This document shows positions 8,748 to 18,178 of a stretch of 64,000 nt of DNA, one piece after another. The notes beneath the pieces were generated by a model. That model saw only the letters and a program-made list of their open reading frames with translations, did not search any database and was not told where the DNA came from. Source of the DNA: Thiotrichales bacterium (GTDB lineage Bacteria > Pseudomonadota > Gammaproteobacteria > Beggiatoales > Beggiatoaceae); NCBI GenBank assembly GCA_016744475.1, contig JADGEH010000008.1, positions 1-64,000 on the forward strand. Direction: 5' to 3'. The position numbers and the translations under genes were made by a program. Numbering within the stretch: the first letter of the stretch is position 1; each line of letters starts with the position of its first letter.

Positions 8748-8778
8748 GTTGACTCCATTTCAGGCATGCATTTACTAG

Positions 8779-8789
8779 GAGACAGCCTC
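8779..8789. repeat. collapsed family D element between CTAG repeats
   Basis: GAGA is joined to CAGCCTC, the two tips of a D element without an interior. CTAG flanks it on both sides (8775-8778 and 8790-8793). This looks like the footprint of near-complete loss between the arms. It is short, so chance cannot be excluded. Confidence 0.45.
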
Positions 8790-8791
8790 CT

Positions 8792-8878
8792 AGACTATTG
8801 CAAGGGGTAGGCATCGCAGCGAAAATCAGTTCAAAATCCACGCCTTTGTAGCTGATGAATCCCTCTTGCAACCAGTCT
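8792..8878 (+). repeat. short B-type palindromic element (87 bp)
   Basis: It begins AGACTATTGCAAGGGGTAGG and ends CTTGCAACCAGTCT. It retains GCATCGCAGCGAAAA and CACGCCTTTG from the family B interior but lacks the central half. No clean 3-bp duplication is visible, because its left end sits inside the D footprint. Confidence 0.7.
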
Positions 8879-8977
8879 ACTATATGGATGATACTCATTT
8901 TAAACGAGTAGCGATGAAGTGCTATTGTTTTATGTAAAGATATATTTAACACAATCTCAAGCATCCACAAAATGCCC

Positions 8978-9065
8978 TGACTCCAGGTGTTTAAGTGGAC
9001 ATGGTGTGGGAAAAATCGCCAATCTCCACTGTTTTGCAGTCGGTGTTTTAAGCCTGGACAAGTCT
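8978..9065 (+). repeat. short C-type palindromic element
   Basis: The right arm (about 9010-9065) matches element C1: AAAAATCGCCAAT, CTGTTTTGCAGTCGG, then GGACAAGTCT. The left arm is reduced to a degenerate GACTCCAGGTGTTTAA. ATT follows the right end. The left boundary is approximate. Confidence 0.65.
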
Positions 9066-9102
9066 ATTTTAGAACTTTAGGCATGAGTGTTTAGAACACT
9101 GA

Positions 9103-12100
9103 TTAATGTGTGGCCATTTCCATGGCTAAATCAATATCCACACTCACAGGGCGCGATACACCGGCTTCCTGCATCGTGACTCCCAATAATTGTTCCGCCA
9201 TTTCCATGGCAATTTTATTATGTGAAATAAAAATAAATTGTACGTGCTCAGACATACTTTTGACCAGATCACAAAACCGTCCCACATTGGTATCATCCAA
9301 TGGCGCATCCACTTCATCTAACATACAAAAAGGCGCAGGATTTAATTCAAAAATAGCAAACACCAGTGCTACCGCAGTGAGGGCTTTTTCTCCCCCGGAT
9401 AAAAGATGAATGGTGCTATTACGTTTGCCTGGAGGACGAGCCATAACTGCAATGCCAGAAGTCAAAATATCATCACCCGTTAAGCGTAAATTAGATTGTC
9501 CTCCACCAAATAAACGTGGAAACATCGCCTGAAAACCTTCATTGACGGTATCTAAGGTTTTTTGCAAAATGGTGCGAGTTTCATTATCAATTTCAGAAAT
9601 GGCTTGATCTAACATTTTTAACGCTTTTTCTAAATCTTCTCGTTGTTCTTTTAAATATTCTTGTCGTCCCTTTTGTTCTTCATATTCCTCAAGTGCGGCT
9701 AGGTTAATAGAACCTAAACGCAACATTTTACGCTCAATATCATCAATACCTTCTTGCCACACTTCTTCATTGGCTTCAGAAGGTAATTCTGCCAGCAGCG
9801 GTTCAATCTCGTATTCGCCTTCTTTGAGTTGCTCATCCAAGGTCTGACGGCGCACTAAATGAGTTTGGTGTTCTAATTTGCCTTGCTCTAAGGTAGAACG
9901 AATACTCCCTATCTGGCCTTCAATGGTACGTTGTTCTTCTTCTGATTGGCGCAATTCCGTGTCTAATTGACTGAGCCGAGATTTGGCTTGCTCTAAATCT
10001 TCATTTAAAAGCTGATGTTTTTCTGCATGTTCTTCATGTTGTGCTTGCCATTCGTCCAAAGGTTGTTCTTGTTCTAATGCGGTTTGTAGTGTTTGACGTT
10101 TTTCCTGAAAATCTTCAATCTGAACATTTAAACGCTCAATGCTTTGTTGTAGACCTGAAATTTCAGCTTTTTGAGTGTGTAAACGCGATTGATTTTGCTG
10201 CACACTATCGCGGATCATTTGCCATTGCTGTCTGGATTGTTCTACAGCTTCGCGTTGTTGGCTGCGTTGTTCTGCTAATGATTCTCGTTCTACTTCAAAA
10301 TTTTCAAGATGCATTTCGGCTTGTAATAAACGTTCACTGGATTCTTCTAAACTTAAAGCATCTTGCTGAATCGCTTCATTCAGTTCAGAATGCTCTGCTA
10401 GTAATTGGCGTGCCCGCACACTCATTTGTTCAAGTTTGGCAGCTTGCCCACCGTGGCTGGCTTTGATATGTGATAATTGTTGTTGGGTTTGATTAATGCT
10501 ATGTTGAATTTGATGGCGCAATGCTTCTTGTTGAGTAATGTTTTCTTTATGTTGTTCCAAGTGTTGTTTGAAATTTTCAATGGTTTTGATTAATTGTTGA
10601 GAGTCACTGTGTAGGCGTTGAATATCTTGCTCACGCGCAAAAATACCCGCACGTTGATCACGTTCTTCATTGAGACTTAACCAATTAGGCCCTAGCCACA
10701 CGCCTTGTGCGGTAATAATGGATTCATAGGGGGCCAGTTGTGGACGTAATTGCAGAGCTTGTGCAAGATTATCAGCAATGTACACGCCCGCCAGCAAGCT
10801 TTCTACCGCCCAATCAGCATCAATTTTATCCACTAATCGCACGGCTTTATTCTGAGCTAACACACTGCTGGATAAACTGTGTTGAAGGTCAATCAAGTTC
10901 AACTGACCCTGTGGCAAGGTATCCAAACGTGCCAGTAAATGCCCGAAATTGTCCAAGCACAAGCTTTCTAAATAGTCGCCCAAGACCGTTTCGACGGCAC
11001 GCTCCCAACCGGGTTCTACGCTTAATTGCTGTGCCAAACGGGGTGTATCAATGCTGATGTCACGTTCTTGCAGCCAGTCGTCCAGATCGCTGTCACCTTT
11101 GCCCAAGGCTGATTCTTGTAAAGCTTCTAATGAAGATAAACGTCCTTGAGATTGTTGCCATTGAGATTGTTGTTGATGTAGATGGTGTGTGACTTGTTCT
11201 TGTTGTTCACGGACTTTAACAATAGAGTCTTGGGTCTCTGTGAGTTGACCTTGTTGTTCTTCTAATTGTAATTCTAGTTCTGCAACTTGAGTATTGAGTT
11301 GGGTTAAATCTTGCTCTAGGCTACTTAAGTCCAGTTCTTGATTTTCTTCATTGAGACGCTGTAAACGTTGACGATTTTTAGCTAAATGGACTTCTAAATT
11401 TTGAATTTGATTTTTTTCAACTTTAATCTGTTGTGCAGGTTCCGCTGCTTGTTTGTTAAAATGTTCCCAACGAATCTCTATGGTGTGGAATTGATCCTGC
11501 ACAAGGTCTAGCTGTTCTTGTGCTTCATCACATTGAATTTGCAATTCTTCTTGTTGTGCTTCAATGGCAAAAATATCTGTTTCTAAGCCAATTAAGCGAG
11601 ATTTATCGGCTTCTAAGGTATTTTGTGCTTGGTGATACTGAGTATCTGTCTGTTCTAGTTCCCATTCAAATTGCTCTTGTTTTTCTTTGGAGTGCTCAAT
11701 ACTCTGTTCTAATCGGTCTAATTCTGATTGATGAGTGTAATATTGGGTTTGCACTTCATTAAAGGTAATGTTGGCCTGACTGTGGGCTTGACGTTTTTCT
11801 TGATATTCTTGTTCGAGTTCAGCTAAACGTTGTTTTAATATATCTAATACTTCTGTCTGACTAGAAATATTACCTTCTTGTTGCTCAACCGCCGTATGAT
11901 ATTTTTGCCAGCGCATAGCCAGCAATTGACCTTTTAATAAATGTTCAGCTTCTTTAAATTGTTTATAACGTTCAGCGGCACGTACTTGACGCTTTAGTTT
12001 ATCGACTTGTTTATCTAATTCTTGATTTAAATCACCCAGACGATCCAAGTTTTCTTGGGTATGTTGCATTCTAAGCTCAGTTTCTCGACGTTTTTCTTTG

Positions 12101-12609
12101 TAACGAGAAATACCTGCCGCTTCTTCTAAGAAAATGCGCAATTCATCAGGCTTAGCTTCAATAAAGCGAGAAATCATGCCTTGTTCAATAATGGCATAGC
12201 TGCGTGGGCCAAGCCCTGTGCCTAGAAAAATACCCGTGATGTCTTTGCGGCGACAACGCACGCCATTGAGGAAATACAGAGATTGATTATCACGTCCTAA
12301 ACGACGCTTGATAGCAATATCTTCCATGTCTGGATACTGCGGTAAAGCGGCTTCGCTAAAGACGAGTTCTATTTCAGCATAATCAGCGGGTTTGCGATTG
12401 CGTGAGCCATTAAAAATGACATCAGACATGCTTGAACCGCGCAAAGTTTTGGCGGAACTTTCCCCCATCACCCAGCGCACAGCATCAATCACATTGGATT
12501 TGCCACAGCCATTAGGGCCTACGACACCAACGAGGTTACTGGGAAAAGAAATAGAGGTGGGATCAACAAAAGACTTAAACCCAGCAAGTTTAATCTGGCT
12601 TAAACGCAT
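9103..12609 (-). CDS. smc: chromosome partition protein Smc
   Basis: This 1168-residue SMC ATPase condenses and segregates the chromosome with ScpA/ScpB. Walker A GPNGCGKSN is near residue 32. Two long coiled coils surround a hinge domain (about residues 500-640). The C-terminal head carries the signature LSGGEKALTAVALVFAI and Walker B FCMLDEVDAPLDD. I set the start at MRLSQIKLAGFKSF (12609), the conserved SMC N-terminus; an in-frame extension to 12726 would overlap lpxA. The start lies 53 bp after lpxA and has a weak Shine-Dalgarno. smc sits where lpxB is usually found, which is unusual. Confidence 0.96.
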   Translation of the reverse strand: MRLSQIKLAGFKSFVDPTSISFPSNLVGVVGPNGCGKSNVIDAVRWVMGESSAKTLRGSSMSDVIFNGSRNRKPADYAEIELVFSEAALPQYPDMEDIAIKRRLGRDNQSLYFLNGVRCRRKDITGIFLGTGLGPRSYAIIEQGMISRFIEAKPDELRIFLEEAAGISRYKEKRRETELRMQHTQENLDRLGDLNQELDKQVDKLKRQVRAAERYKQFKEAEHLLKGQLLAMRWQKYHTAVEQQEGNISSQTEVLDILKQRLAELEQEYQEKRQAHSQANITFNEVQTQYYTHQSELDRLEQSIEHSKEKQEQFEWELEQTDTQYHQAQNTLEADKSRLIGLETDIFAIEAQQEELQIQCDEAQEQLDLVQDQFHTIEIRWEHFNKQAAEPAQQIKVEKNQIQNLEVHLAKNRQRLQRLNEENQELDLSSLEQDLTQLNTQVAELELQLEEQQGQLTETQDSIVKVREQQEQVTHHLHQQQSQWQQSQGRLSSLEALQESALGKGDSDLDDWLQERDISIDTPRLAQQLSVEPGWERAVETVLGDYLESLCLDNFGHLLARLDTLPQGQLNLIDLQHSLSSSVLAQNKAVRLVDKIDADWAVESLLAGVYIADNLAQALQLRPQLAPYESIITAQGVWLGPNWLSLNEERDQRAGIFAREQDIQRLHSDSQQLIKTIENFKQHLEQHKENITQQEALRHQIQHSINQTQQQLSHIKASHGGQAAKLEQMSVRARQLLAEHSELNEAIQQDALSLEESSERLLQAEMHLENFEVERESLAEQRSQQREAVEQSRQQWQMIRDSVQQNQSRLHTQKAEISGLQQSIERLNVQIEDFQEKRQTLQTALEQEQPLDEWQAQHEEHAEKHQLLNEDLEQAKSRLSQLDTELRQSEEEQRTIEGQIGSIRSTLEQGKLEHQTHLVRRQTLDEQLKEGEYEIEPLLAELPSEANEEVWQEGIDDIERKMLRLGSINLAALEEYEEQKGRQEYLKEQREDLEKALKMLDQAISEIDNETRTILQKTLDTVNEGFQAMFPRLFGGGQSNLRLTGDDILTSGIAVMARPPGKRNSTIHLLSGGEKALTAVALVFAIFELNPAPFCMLDEVDAPLDDTNVGRFCDLVKSMSEHVQFIFISHNKIAMEMAEQLLGVTMQEAGVSRPVSVDIDLAMEMATH

Positions 12610-12662
12610 AGAGAACGATTTGGCAAAAAAAGGAAGGGGTTGATGTGCTTGTAATGCGGAAT

Positions 12663-13433
12663 TTAACGCACAATGCCGCGCGTTGAAGTTTGCAAGAAAG
12701 TCATTAATTGTCCTACTTCGGGACAAGTGTCCGCCATAGGTTGCAGCATTTCTATGGCTGATTTAATGGTGAGATTTTGACGATAGATAATTTTGTAGGC
12801 TTTTTTTAAGGTTTCAATGGTTTCTGAAGAAAAATCCCGACGGCGCAAACCTTCGCGGTTTAAACCATTGGCAGTGGCACTATTGCCTGCCACCATTACA
12901 AAAGGAGGGACGTCTTTGAATACGATAGAACCCGCTGCAATAAAGCTGTGCGCACCAACTGCACAGAATTGATGTATACCAGAAAAGCCTCCTAAAATGA
13001 CATAATCCCCCACCACTACATGACCCGCCAAAGAGGCTCCATTGGCAAAAATAGTGTGGTCGCCGACGATACAATCATGTGCAAAATGTGTATAAGCCAT
13101 CAACCAATTATCGCTACCAATACGCGTGTATCCCCCGCCTTGAACTGTGCCACGACTCATAGTGCAATATTCGCGGATTTCATTGCCGTCACCAATCTCT
13201 AAAAAAGTGCGTTCGCCGGCGTATTTTTTATCTTGAGGGGCTTCGCCTAAAGACGTAAATTGATAAATGCGGTTATCACAGCCGATCTTAGTCGGCCCTT
13301 TAATCACCACATGTGAACCAATCCAAGTATTGGCTCCAATTTCAACTTCTCCTTCAATCACAGAAAAAGGCCCGACTGTGACACTAGAATCTAGTTGAGC
13401 CTTGGGATCGATAATAGCGCGAGGATCAATCAA
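12663..13433 (-). CDS. lpxA: UDP-N-acetylglucosamine acyltransferase LpxA
   Basis: LpxA catalyses the first step of lipid A synthesis, transfer of a 3-hydroxyacyl chain from ACP to UDP-GlcNAc. The 256 residues show left-handed beta-helix hexapeptides from residue 1 ([13 protein letters not shown]) to about 185. His119 in HFAHDC corresponds to the catalytic His125 of E. coli. The helical C-terminal domain starts at [13 protein letters not shown]. The start codon is TTG, overlapping the fabZ stop as TTGA, which implies translational coupling. lpxB does not follow. Confidence 0.95.
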   Translation of the reverse strand: MIDPRAIIDPKAQLDSSVTVGPFSVIEGEVEIGANTWIGSHVVIKGPTKIGCDNRIYQFTSLGEAPQDKKYAGERTFLEIGDGNEIREYCTMSRGTVQGGGYTRIGSDNWLMAYTHFAHDCIVGDHTIFANGASLAGHVVVGDYVILGGFSGIHQFCAVGAHSFIAAGSIVFKDVPPFVMVAGNSATANGLNREGLRRRDFSSETIETLKKAYKIIYRQNLTIKSAIEMLQPMADTCPEVGQLMTFLQTSTRGIVR

Positions 13434-13879
13434 GCTGATATTTTCCGGTTAGCACACAGAAGTTCTGCTGAGGCAACGACTTTGCCATCCACTTTGGATT
13501 CTGCTGAGTATTTCCAAAAACCTCGTGTCACGCGCAGCAATTGAACTTTTATTTCTAATTGATCGCCAGGTTCTACAGGTTTTTTAAATTTAGCGTTGTT
13601 AATGCCCGCTAGATAATATAGAGAATCATCATCAGGCTGTGCTTCAGCCGTTTTAAATGACAATATCCCCGTTGCTTGAGCCATTGCTTCAACCACTAAT
13701 ACGCCGGGCATGACGGGTCTAACTGGAAAATGTCCTTGGAAAAAAGGTTCATTAAACGATACGTTTTTAATCGCAATGAGGTAATCACCCTCTTTGTAGT
13801 TCACCACCTTATCAATTAAAAGAAAAGGGTAACGATGAGGTAGGTGTTCTAATATCTCATGTATATCCATGCTATTCAT
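13430..13879 (-). CDS. fabZ: 3-hydroxyacyl-ACP dehydratase FabZ
   Basis: This 149-residue hotdog-fold enzyme dehydrates 3-hydroxyacyl-ACP in fatty-acid elongation. The motif [13 protein letters not shown] opens the domain. The catalytic pair is His50 (FFQGHFP) and Glu64 (VVEAMAQ). It sits between lpxD and lpxA as in most gammaproteobacteria, linking fatty-acid and lipid A flux. A second ATG three codons in is possible. Confidence 0.95.
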   Translation of the reverse strand: MNSMDIHEILEHLPHRYPFLLIDKVVNYKEGDYLIAIKNVSFNEPFFQGHFPVRPVMPGVLVVEAMAQATGILSFKTAEAQPDDDSLYYLAGINNAKFKKPVEPGDQLEIKVQLLRVTRGFWKYSAESKVDGKVVASAELLCANRKISA

Positions 13880-13925
13880 CGTGTTTTATTCTCACTAAGT
13901 ACTCGAGCTAAAAAACTCTTATTCC

Positions 13926-14975
13926 TTAATTATGTTGGCTATCAGCTAATTGTTTTTCTAATGCGTTTAAATGTCGAGACATTTTGTCTAATTGTTTAAA
14001 CCGCAAATAGTTTTTGTGCCACGCTCTATTTTCTTGCAATGGCGAACCTGCTGAATAAAGCCCTGGTGTTTTAATTGATTGCAAAACATTAGAACCCCCG
14101 GTGATATGCACATCATTGACAATCTCAATATGTCCGACAATCCCCACACCGCCACCTATTAAGCAACGTTTACCAATGTTTGTACTGCCTGCAATGCCAA
14201 CACAACCTGCAATAGCTGTTTGGCTGCCAATTCTAACATTATGTGCAATTTGAATCTGGTTATCTAATTTAACTTCATCTTCAATAATCGTATCATCTAA
14301 AGCACCACGATCAATGCTGGTGTTCGCTCCAATTTCAACATCATTACCAATACGAACTCGACCCAGTTGTGGTACTTTCAACCAATGTTGGCCATCATGT
14401 GCTAAACCAAAACCATCAGAACCAATGACGGCTCCTGCTTGTATTAATACTCGATGTCCAAGAATGCATTGCTCATAGATAGTAACATTTGGGTATAAAT
14501 AACTATCATGGCCTATTTGTACATTTTTACTCACCACACAGCCTGCGCCAATCACCGTATTATTACCAATAGAACTTCCCGCTTCAATCACTGCATGAGC
14601 GCCAATTGAAACATGGCTGCCTAATTGAGCATCAGGACTGACCCAAGCGGTGGGATGCTGCTCTGCTTGAAGTAAGGTAGGAGGATTGAAAAAACGCGCT
14701 ATCCGCGCATAGGCAACATAAGGTTGTTCTGTCACTAATGTGGGTACAGGACTTAAAGAACAGTCATTGGCAGTTAAAATAACAGCAGCAGCTTGAGTGT
14801 TTTGCAGTGCTTTACAATAACGGCGATTTGTAAAGAAGCTTACTTGATGGGCGCGAGCATCCATTAATGTAGCAACACCTGAAATATGCTGTGAGTGCAT
14901 CGCAGGTGAATAATTATCTAAGCGTGCGCCTAGCCATTCAGCTAAAGCTACCAGTGTGATAGAAACAGCACTCAT
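13926..14975 (-). CDS. lpxD: UDP-3-O-acylglucosamine N-acyltransferase LpxD
   Basis: LpxD performs the third step of lipid A synthesis, N-acylation of UDP-3-O-acyl-glucosamine. The 349 residues comprise an N-terminal uridine-binding domain (about 1-105, with VSFFTNRRY), a left-handed beta-helix (about 110-300) with repeated I/V-G-x-x hexads, and a C-terminal helical tail. The conserved QIQIAHNVRIG segment holds the catalytic His. It follows skp and precedes fabZ with a 46-bp gap, in the standard order. Confidence 0.95.
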   Translation of the reverse strand: MSAVSITLVALAEWLGARLDNYSPAMHSQHISGVATLMDARAHQVSFFTNRRYCKALQNTQAAAVILTANDCSLSPVPTLVTEQPYVAYARIARFFNPPTLLQAEQHPTAWVSPDAQLGSHVSIGAHAVIEAGSSIGNNTVIGAGCVVSKNVQIGHDSYLYPNVTIYEQCILGHRVLIQAGAVIGSDGFGLAHDGQHWLKVPQLGRVRIGNDVEIGANTSIDRGALDDTIIEDEVKLDNQIQIAHNVRIGSQTAIAGCVGIAGSTNIGKRCLIGGGVGIVGHIEIVNDVHITGGSNVLQSIKTPGLYSAGSPLQENRAWHKNYLRFKQLDKMSRHLNALEKQLADSQHN

Positions 14976-15016
14976 TTAGTTTAATATCTTATGGTTGTGT
15001 ATCAGCGCTATTTCAT

Positions 15017-15547
15017 TTAGCGTTCTAGGCGACGCAACACTTGATCAGTTATATCAACTTGATCGCTGGCATAAATCACACCTTCACCCACTACTAAATC
15101 GTAGCCCTCTTCTTTAGACAAAGAAACAATGGCTTTAAAAATATCTTTTTGTAGCTTATTCAGTTCTTCGTTGCGACGAAAATTAAAATCTTCACGTAGT
15201 GCTTCTTGCTCACGTTCAAAATCACGGCGCTGGGCACGCAATTGCTTTGCCAAACGAGACAATTCTTTTGAAGACATCGTATCTTCTTCTTTACGTACTC
15301 GTTCTTCAACACGGCGAATGTCATCGCGGGAACGAGCCAGTTCTTTTTCTTTAGGTGCAAATTCCTGTTTAAGACGGGCATCTGCTTTTTTGGCTTGTGG
15401 TGCTAAATCCAGCACTTTAAGAATATTTACAAAACCAATTTTAAGATTAGCTGCCTGCAATGTATAAGGAGCTGAAAAACTTAATACAAAAAGAATTAAA
15501 CCAAGCAGAGCTTTTGTCGGGATTATCTTATTCAAGATTAACTCCAT
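15017..15547 (-). CDS. skp: periplasmic chaperone Skp/OmpH
   Basis: This 176-residue outer-membrane-protein chaperone has a signal peptide (hydrophobic core ALLGLILFVLSFSA, cleavage around LQAA). The mature part begins LKIGFVNILKVLDLAPQ and has a highly charged coiled-coil middle (residues 55-135) forming the tentacles. It lies 22 bp after bamA, its partner in the outer-membrane protein assembly pathway. Confidence 0.92.
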   Translation of the reverse strand: MELILNKIIPTKALLGLILFVLSFSAPYTLQAANLKIGFVNILKVLDLAPQAKKADARLKQEFAPKEKELARSRDDIRRVEERVRKEEDTMSSKELSRLAKQLRAQRRDFEREQEALREDFNFRRNEELNKLQKDIFKAIVSLSKEEGYDLVVGEGVIYASDQVDITDQVLRRLER

Positions 15548-15569
15548 TATATAGTAGTCAACAGGAAAA

Positions 15570-17867
15570 TTAGAACGTGCTTCCTAGGGTAAACTGGAAC
15601 ATTTGAGTTTCATCACCCTCTTCACTGTTTAAGGGTTTTGCTAAACTAAAACTTAAAGCACCTAAAGGCGATAACCAAATGGCACCCACTCCAGTGGAAT
15701 AACGCAGGGTAGAGGCATCAAAATCATCATTAATACCGTATACGTTACCAATATCAAAAAAGGCAGAGAGCCTTACCGAACGACTTTCTTTAACAAAAGG
15801 TAAAGGTAAAATCAGTTCTGCATTACCCACCATACGCAGATTTCCTCCAGCCGGACTATTATTAGAGTCTCTTGGGCCTAGCGTATTTTCTTTGAAACCG
15901 CGAATGGTACGTGGCCCACCCGCTGTATAATGTTCAAAGAAAGGAAAATCTGCATCGCCATAGCTTTCGCCATAGCTAACATCACTTTTTAGTAATAGAA
16001 CATAATCTGTAATTAAAGGTAAGTACCAATGTTGACGTGCAGATAATTTATAATATTGTAAATCATCTCCAATAGGCACTGTCACTTCTGCATTTAAGGA
16101 TTGTAACACGCCACGGTCTGGAAACAAGCCACGATTACGTGTATCTCGTGTCCACCCTGTAATCAACTTAAAGGTATTAAAGTTATCTCCACTTCGTACC
16201 GCATAATCATGTACTTCTACTGGGCTAAATGCTGTTGCTTTAATAGTCACGTTTTCAGCTTCTAGTCCAAAACGGACAGAGTTATGCTCACTCAAAGGTA
16301 AACCATAGGTTAAAGCGCCGCCAAACACATCTAAAGCATAACGACTTAAATTAGCTTCTTCGGCATCTGTTTCACGATAATACATATTAATGCCTTGGCT
16401 AATACCATCAATCGTGTAATAAGGATCAAGGTATTGAAAACTATAGACTCGGCTCACTTGACTATTATTGAACTGAATACCTACTCGTTTACCACTACCT
16501 AAGAAGTTATCCTGTGAAATACTAGCATTGAATAAAACCCCTTGTGCTTGTGAATAACCCACACCCGCCAGAAAATTACCCGAAGCTCGTTCTGTCACCG
16601 CATATTCTAAATCAATTTGATCAGCTACGTCTGGTACATTGAGTTGTTCTACTTGAGCTTCTTCAAAAAAATTCAAACGCTGAAGGCGCGTGCGAGAGCG
16701 TTTGATTTTTTCGCTAGAATACCAAGCAGACTCCATTTGACGCATTTCCCGGCGCAAAACCTCATCTCTGGTTTTGCTATTACCCGCAAAATTAATTCGT
16801 CGTACATAGACACGACGACCTGGATCAATGTAAAAGGCTAAGTTGACTATTGTATCTTCGCCTTCTATGGGTTCTGGCACCATATTAACATTAGCAAAGG
16901 CATATCCTTCATTGCCTAAACGCTCTTGAATAGCTTCAGTGCTGGCAGTAATGAGTTTTCGAGAGAAAATGCCATTTTTCTTAATGCTAATTTGTTTTAA
17001 TAGTTCTTCTTCATCTAAAATCAAATTACCCAATAACTTAATCTCTTTAACGGTATATTTATAACCTTCAGTTAAATTGATAGTAATATAGATGTCTTGT
17101 TTATTAGGGGTAATAAATACTTGAGTGGAATCAATACTGAAATTCAAATAGCCACGATCTAAATAGTAAGAGCGCAGAGCTTCTAAATCAGCAGCTAGTT
17201 TTTGTTTGGAATATTGATCTGAACTTCCAAAAAATGACCAAAAAGTAGAAGGACTGAGTTCAAACTCATCGATCAATTCATCATCATCAAAAACTTGATT
17301 GCCTACTAATGTGATTTGGTGGATTTTTGCGGGTTCGCCTTCAGTAATATCAATCTGAATATTAACGCGATTACGTGGTTGAGGGGTGATGGTGGATTGA
17401 ATTTGTGCGGCATAATGTCCAAGACTAAAATATTGGCGTTGTAATTCAAGTTTTACTTTTTCTAAGATAGAGCGATCAAACACGCGACCTTCAGCAAAAC
17501 CAATATTCTTTAGGGCTTTCACTAATTCCTCTGTTTCAATCTCGTCATTTCCCGTGTAACCAATATCAGAAACAGCCGGACGTTCTTCTACGGCAACAAT
17601 TAAAACATCATCCACTCGTTTTAGGTGAATATCATTAAACAGCCCCGTTTTGAATAACTCACTAATAGCTGTTTGTGATGATGAGGTGTTGAATGATTCC
17701 CCCGTTTTAATCGGCAGGTAGTTAAATACAGTGCCCGCAGAAATACGCTGTAAACCTTCCAGACGAATTTCTTTAATAATGAAACTATCAAAAGCTGTAG
17801 CAGTGGTGGAAAAAAGTAGGCTACTAAGCAATAGGATTAAGCTTATTTTTATACGAACTATCCGCAT
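15570..17867 (-). CDS. bamA: outer membrane assembly factor BamA
   Basis: BamA is the essential barrel that inserts beta-barrel proteins into the outer membrane. The 765 residues have a signal peptide ending TATA, five POTRA repeats (about 28-420; first one IKEIRLEGLQRISAGTVF) and a 16-strand barrel. The lid-loop motif is IRGF (TIRGFKENTLGPRD), and the C-terminus ends in Phe, the usual barrel signal. AGGAA lies before the ATG. A D-type palindromic element sits in the 311-bp gap between rseP and bamA, so bamA may rely on its own promoter. Confidence 0.96.
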   Translation of the reverse strand: MRIVRIKISLILLLSSLLFSTTATAFDSFIIKEIRLEGLQRISAGTVFNYLPIKTGESFNTSSSQTAISELFKTGLFNDIHLKRVDDVLIVAVEERPAVSDIGYTGNDEIETEELVKALKNIGFAEGRVFDRSILEKVKLELQRQYFSLGHYAAQIQSTITPQPRNRVNIQIDITEGEPAKIHQITLVGNQVFDDDELIDEFELSPSTFWSFFGSSDQYSKQKLAADLEALRSYYLDRGYLNFSIDSTQVFITPNKQDIYITINLTEGYKYTVKEIKLLGNLILDEEELLKQISIKKNGIFSRKLITASTEAIQERLGNEGYAFANVNMVPEPIEGEDTIVNLAFYIDPGRRVYVRRINFAGNSKTRDEVLRREMRQMESAWYSSEKIKRSRTRLQRLNFFEEAQVEQLNVPDVADQIDLEYAVTERASGNFLAGVGYSQAQGVLFNASISQDNFLGSGKRVGIQFNNSQVSRVYSFQYLDPYYTIDGISQGINMYYRETDAEEANLSRYALDVFGGALTYGLPLSEHNSVRFGLEAENVTIKATAFSPVEVHDYAVRSGDNFNTFKLITGWTRDTRNRGLFPDRGVLQSLNAEVTVPIGDDLQYYKLSARQHWYLPLITDYVLLLKSDVSYGESYGDADFPFFEHYTAGGPRTIRGFKENTLGPRDSNNSPAGGNLRMVGNAELILPLPFVKESRSVRLSAFFDIGNVYGINDDFDASTLRYSTGVGAIWLSPLGALSFSLAKPLNSEEGDETQMFQFTLGSTF

Positions 17868-18178
17868 GGTGATTCCTGTTCGGGTTTCTGGGTAGCAGGT
17901 TTAAGTGTATTATTGAATGAGGCGCTGTTAGTTTTATATTCACTCATCAAGGGCTGAAAATAAGCCTTTGCGTAATATCCATTATTCAATAGGATGTGGT
18001 TGACAGCACATTAGGAGACTGTCCGAGAATAGAGAATCTACTGTGAAAACATGGATTTTGGACAGTTCCCCCGCTTTTTTTCGTTAAATAGAGTGACTAT
18101 TCGCCTCAAAAAACCAAAAAAACTGCCTCAAAACCCTGACTTCTCGCTACGACTTCTATTCTCGGACAGCCTCCTAGA
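17868..18178. other. rseP-bamA intergenic region
   Basis: This 311-bp gap holds full element D1 (18015-18173) four bases past the rseP stop. The remaining roughly 150 bp before bamA may carry the bamA promoter, which in relatives is envelope-stress responsive. I do not see a site I would assign with confidence. Confidence 0.5.
18015..18173 (-). repeat. palindromic element D1 (159 bp)
   Basis: The tips are GAGACTGTCCGAGAAT and GAGGCTGTCCGAGAAT read inward, flanked by TTAG (18011-18014) and CTAG (18174-18177), a near-perfect 4-bp YTAG duplication. The interior shares CGTTAAATAG, GACTATTCGCCTCAAAAAACC and CTGCCTCAAAA with families A-C. It lies between rseP and bamA, both read right to left. Confidence 0.85.

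Larger units (their letters stand above)
8748..9102. other. smc-zipA spacer made largely of repeat remnants
   Basis: The spacer holds a collapsed family D element (8779-8789 between CTAG copies), a shortened B element (8792-8878) whose tip overlaps the D target duplication, and a shortened C element (about 8978-9065). The bases from 8880 to 8977 show no recognisable motif. No gene is seen. Confidence 0.65.

Noticed and set aside
11520-11762. Plus-strand frames inside smc
   Set aside because: They are antisense shadows of a long, strongly conserved coding sequence.
12609-12726. Extended N-terminus for Smc
   Set aside because: The extension would overlap lpxA, and its residues do not resemble SMC; the conserved N-terminus starts at MRLSQIKLAGFKSF.
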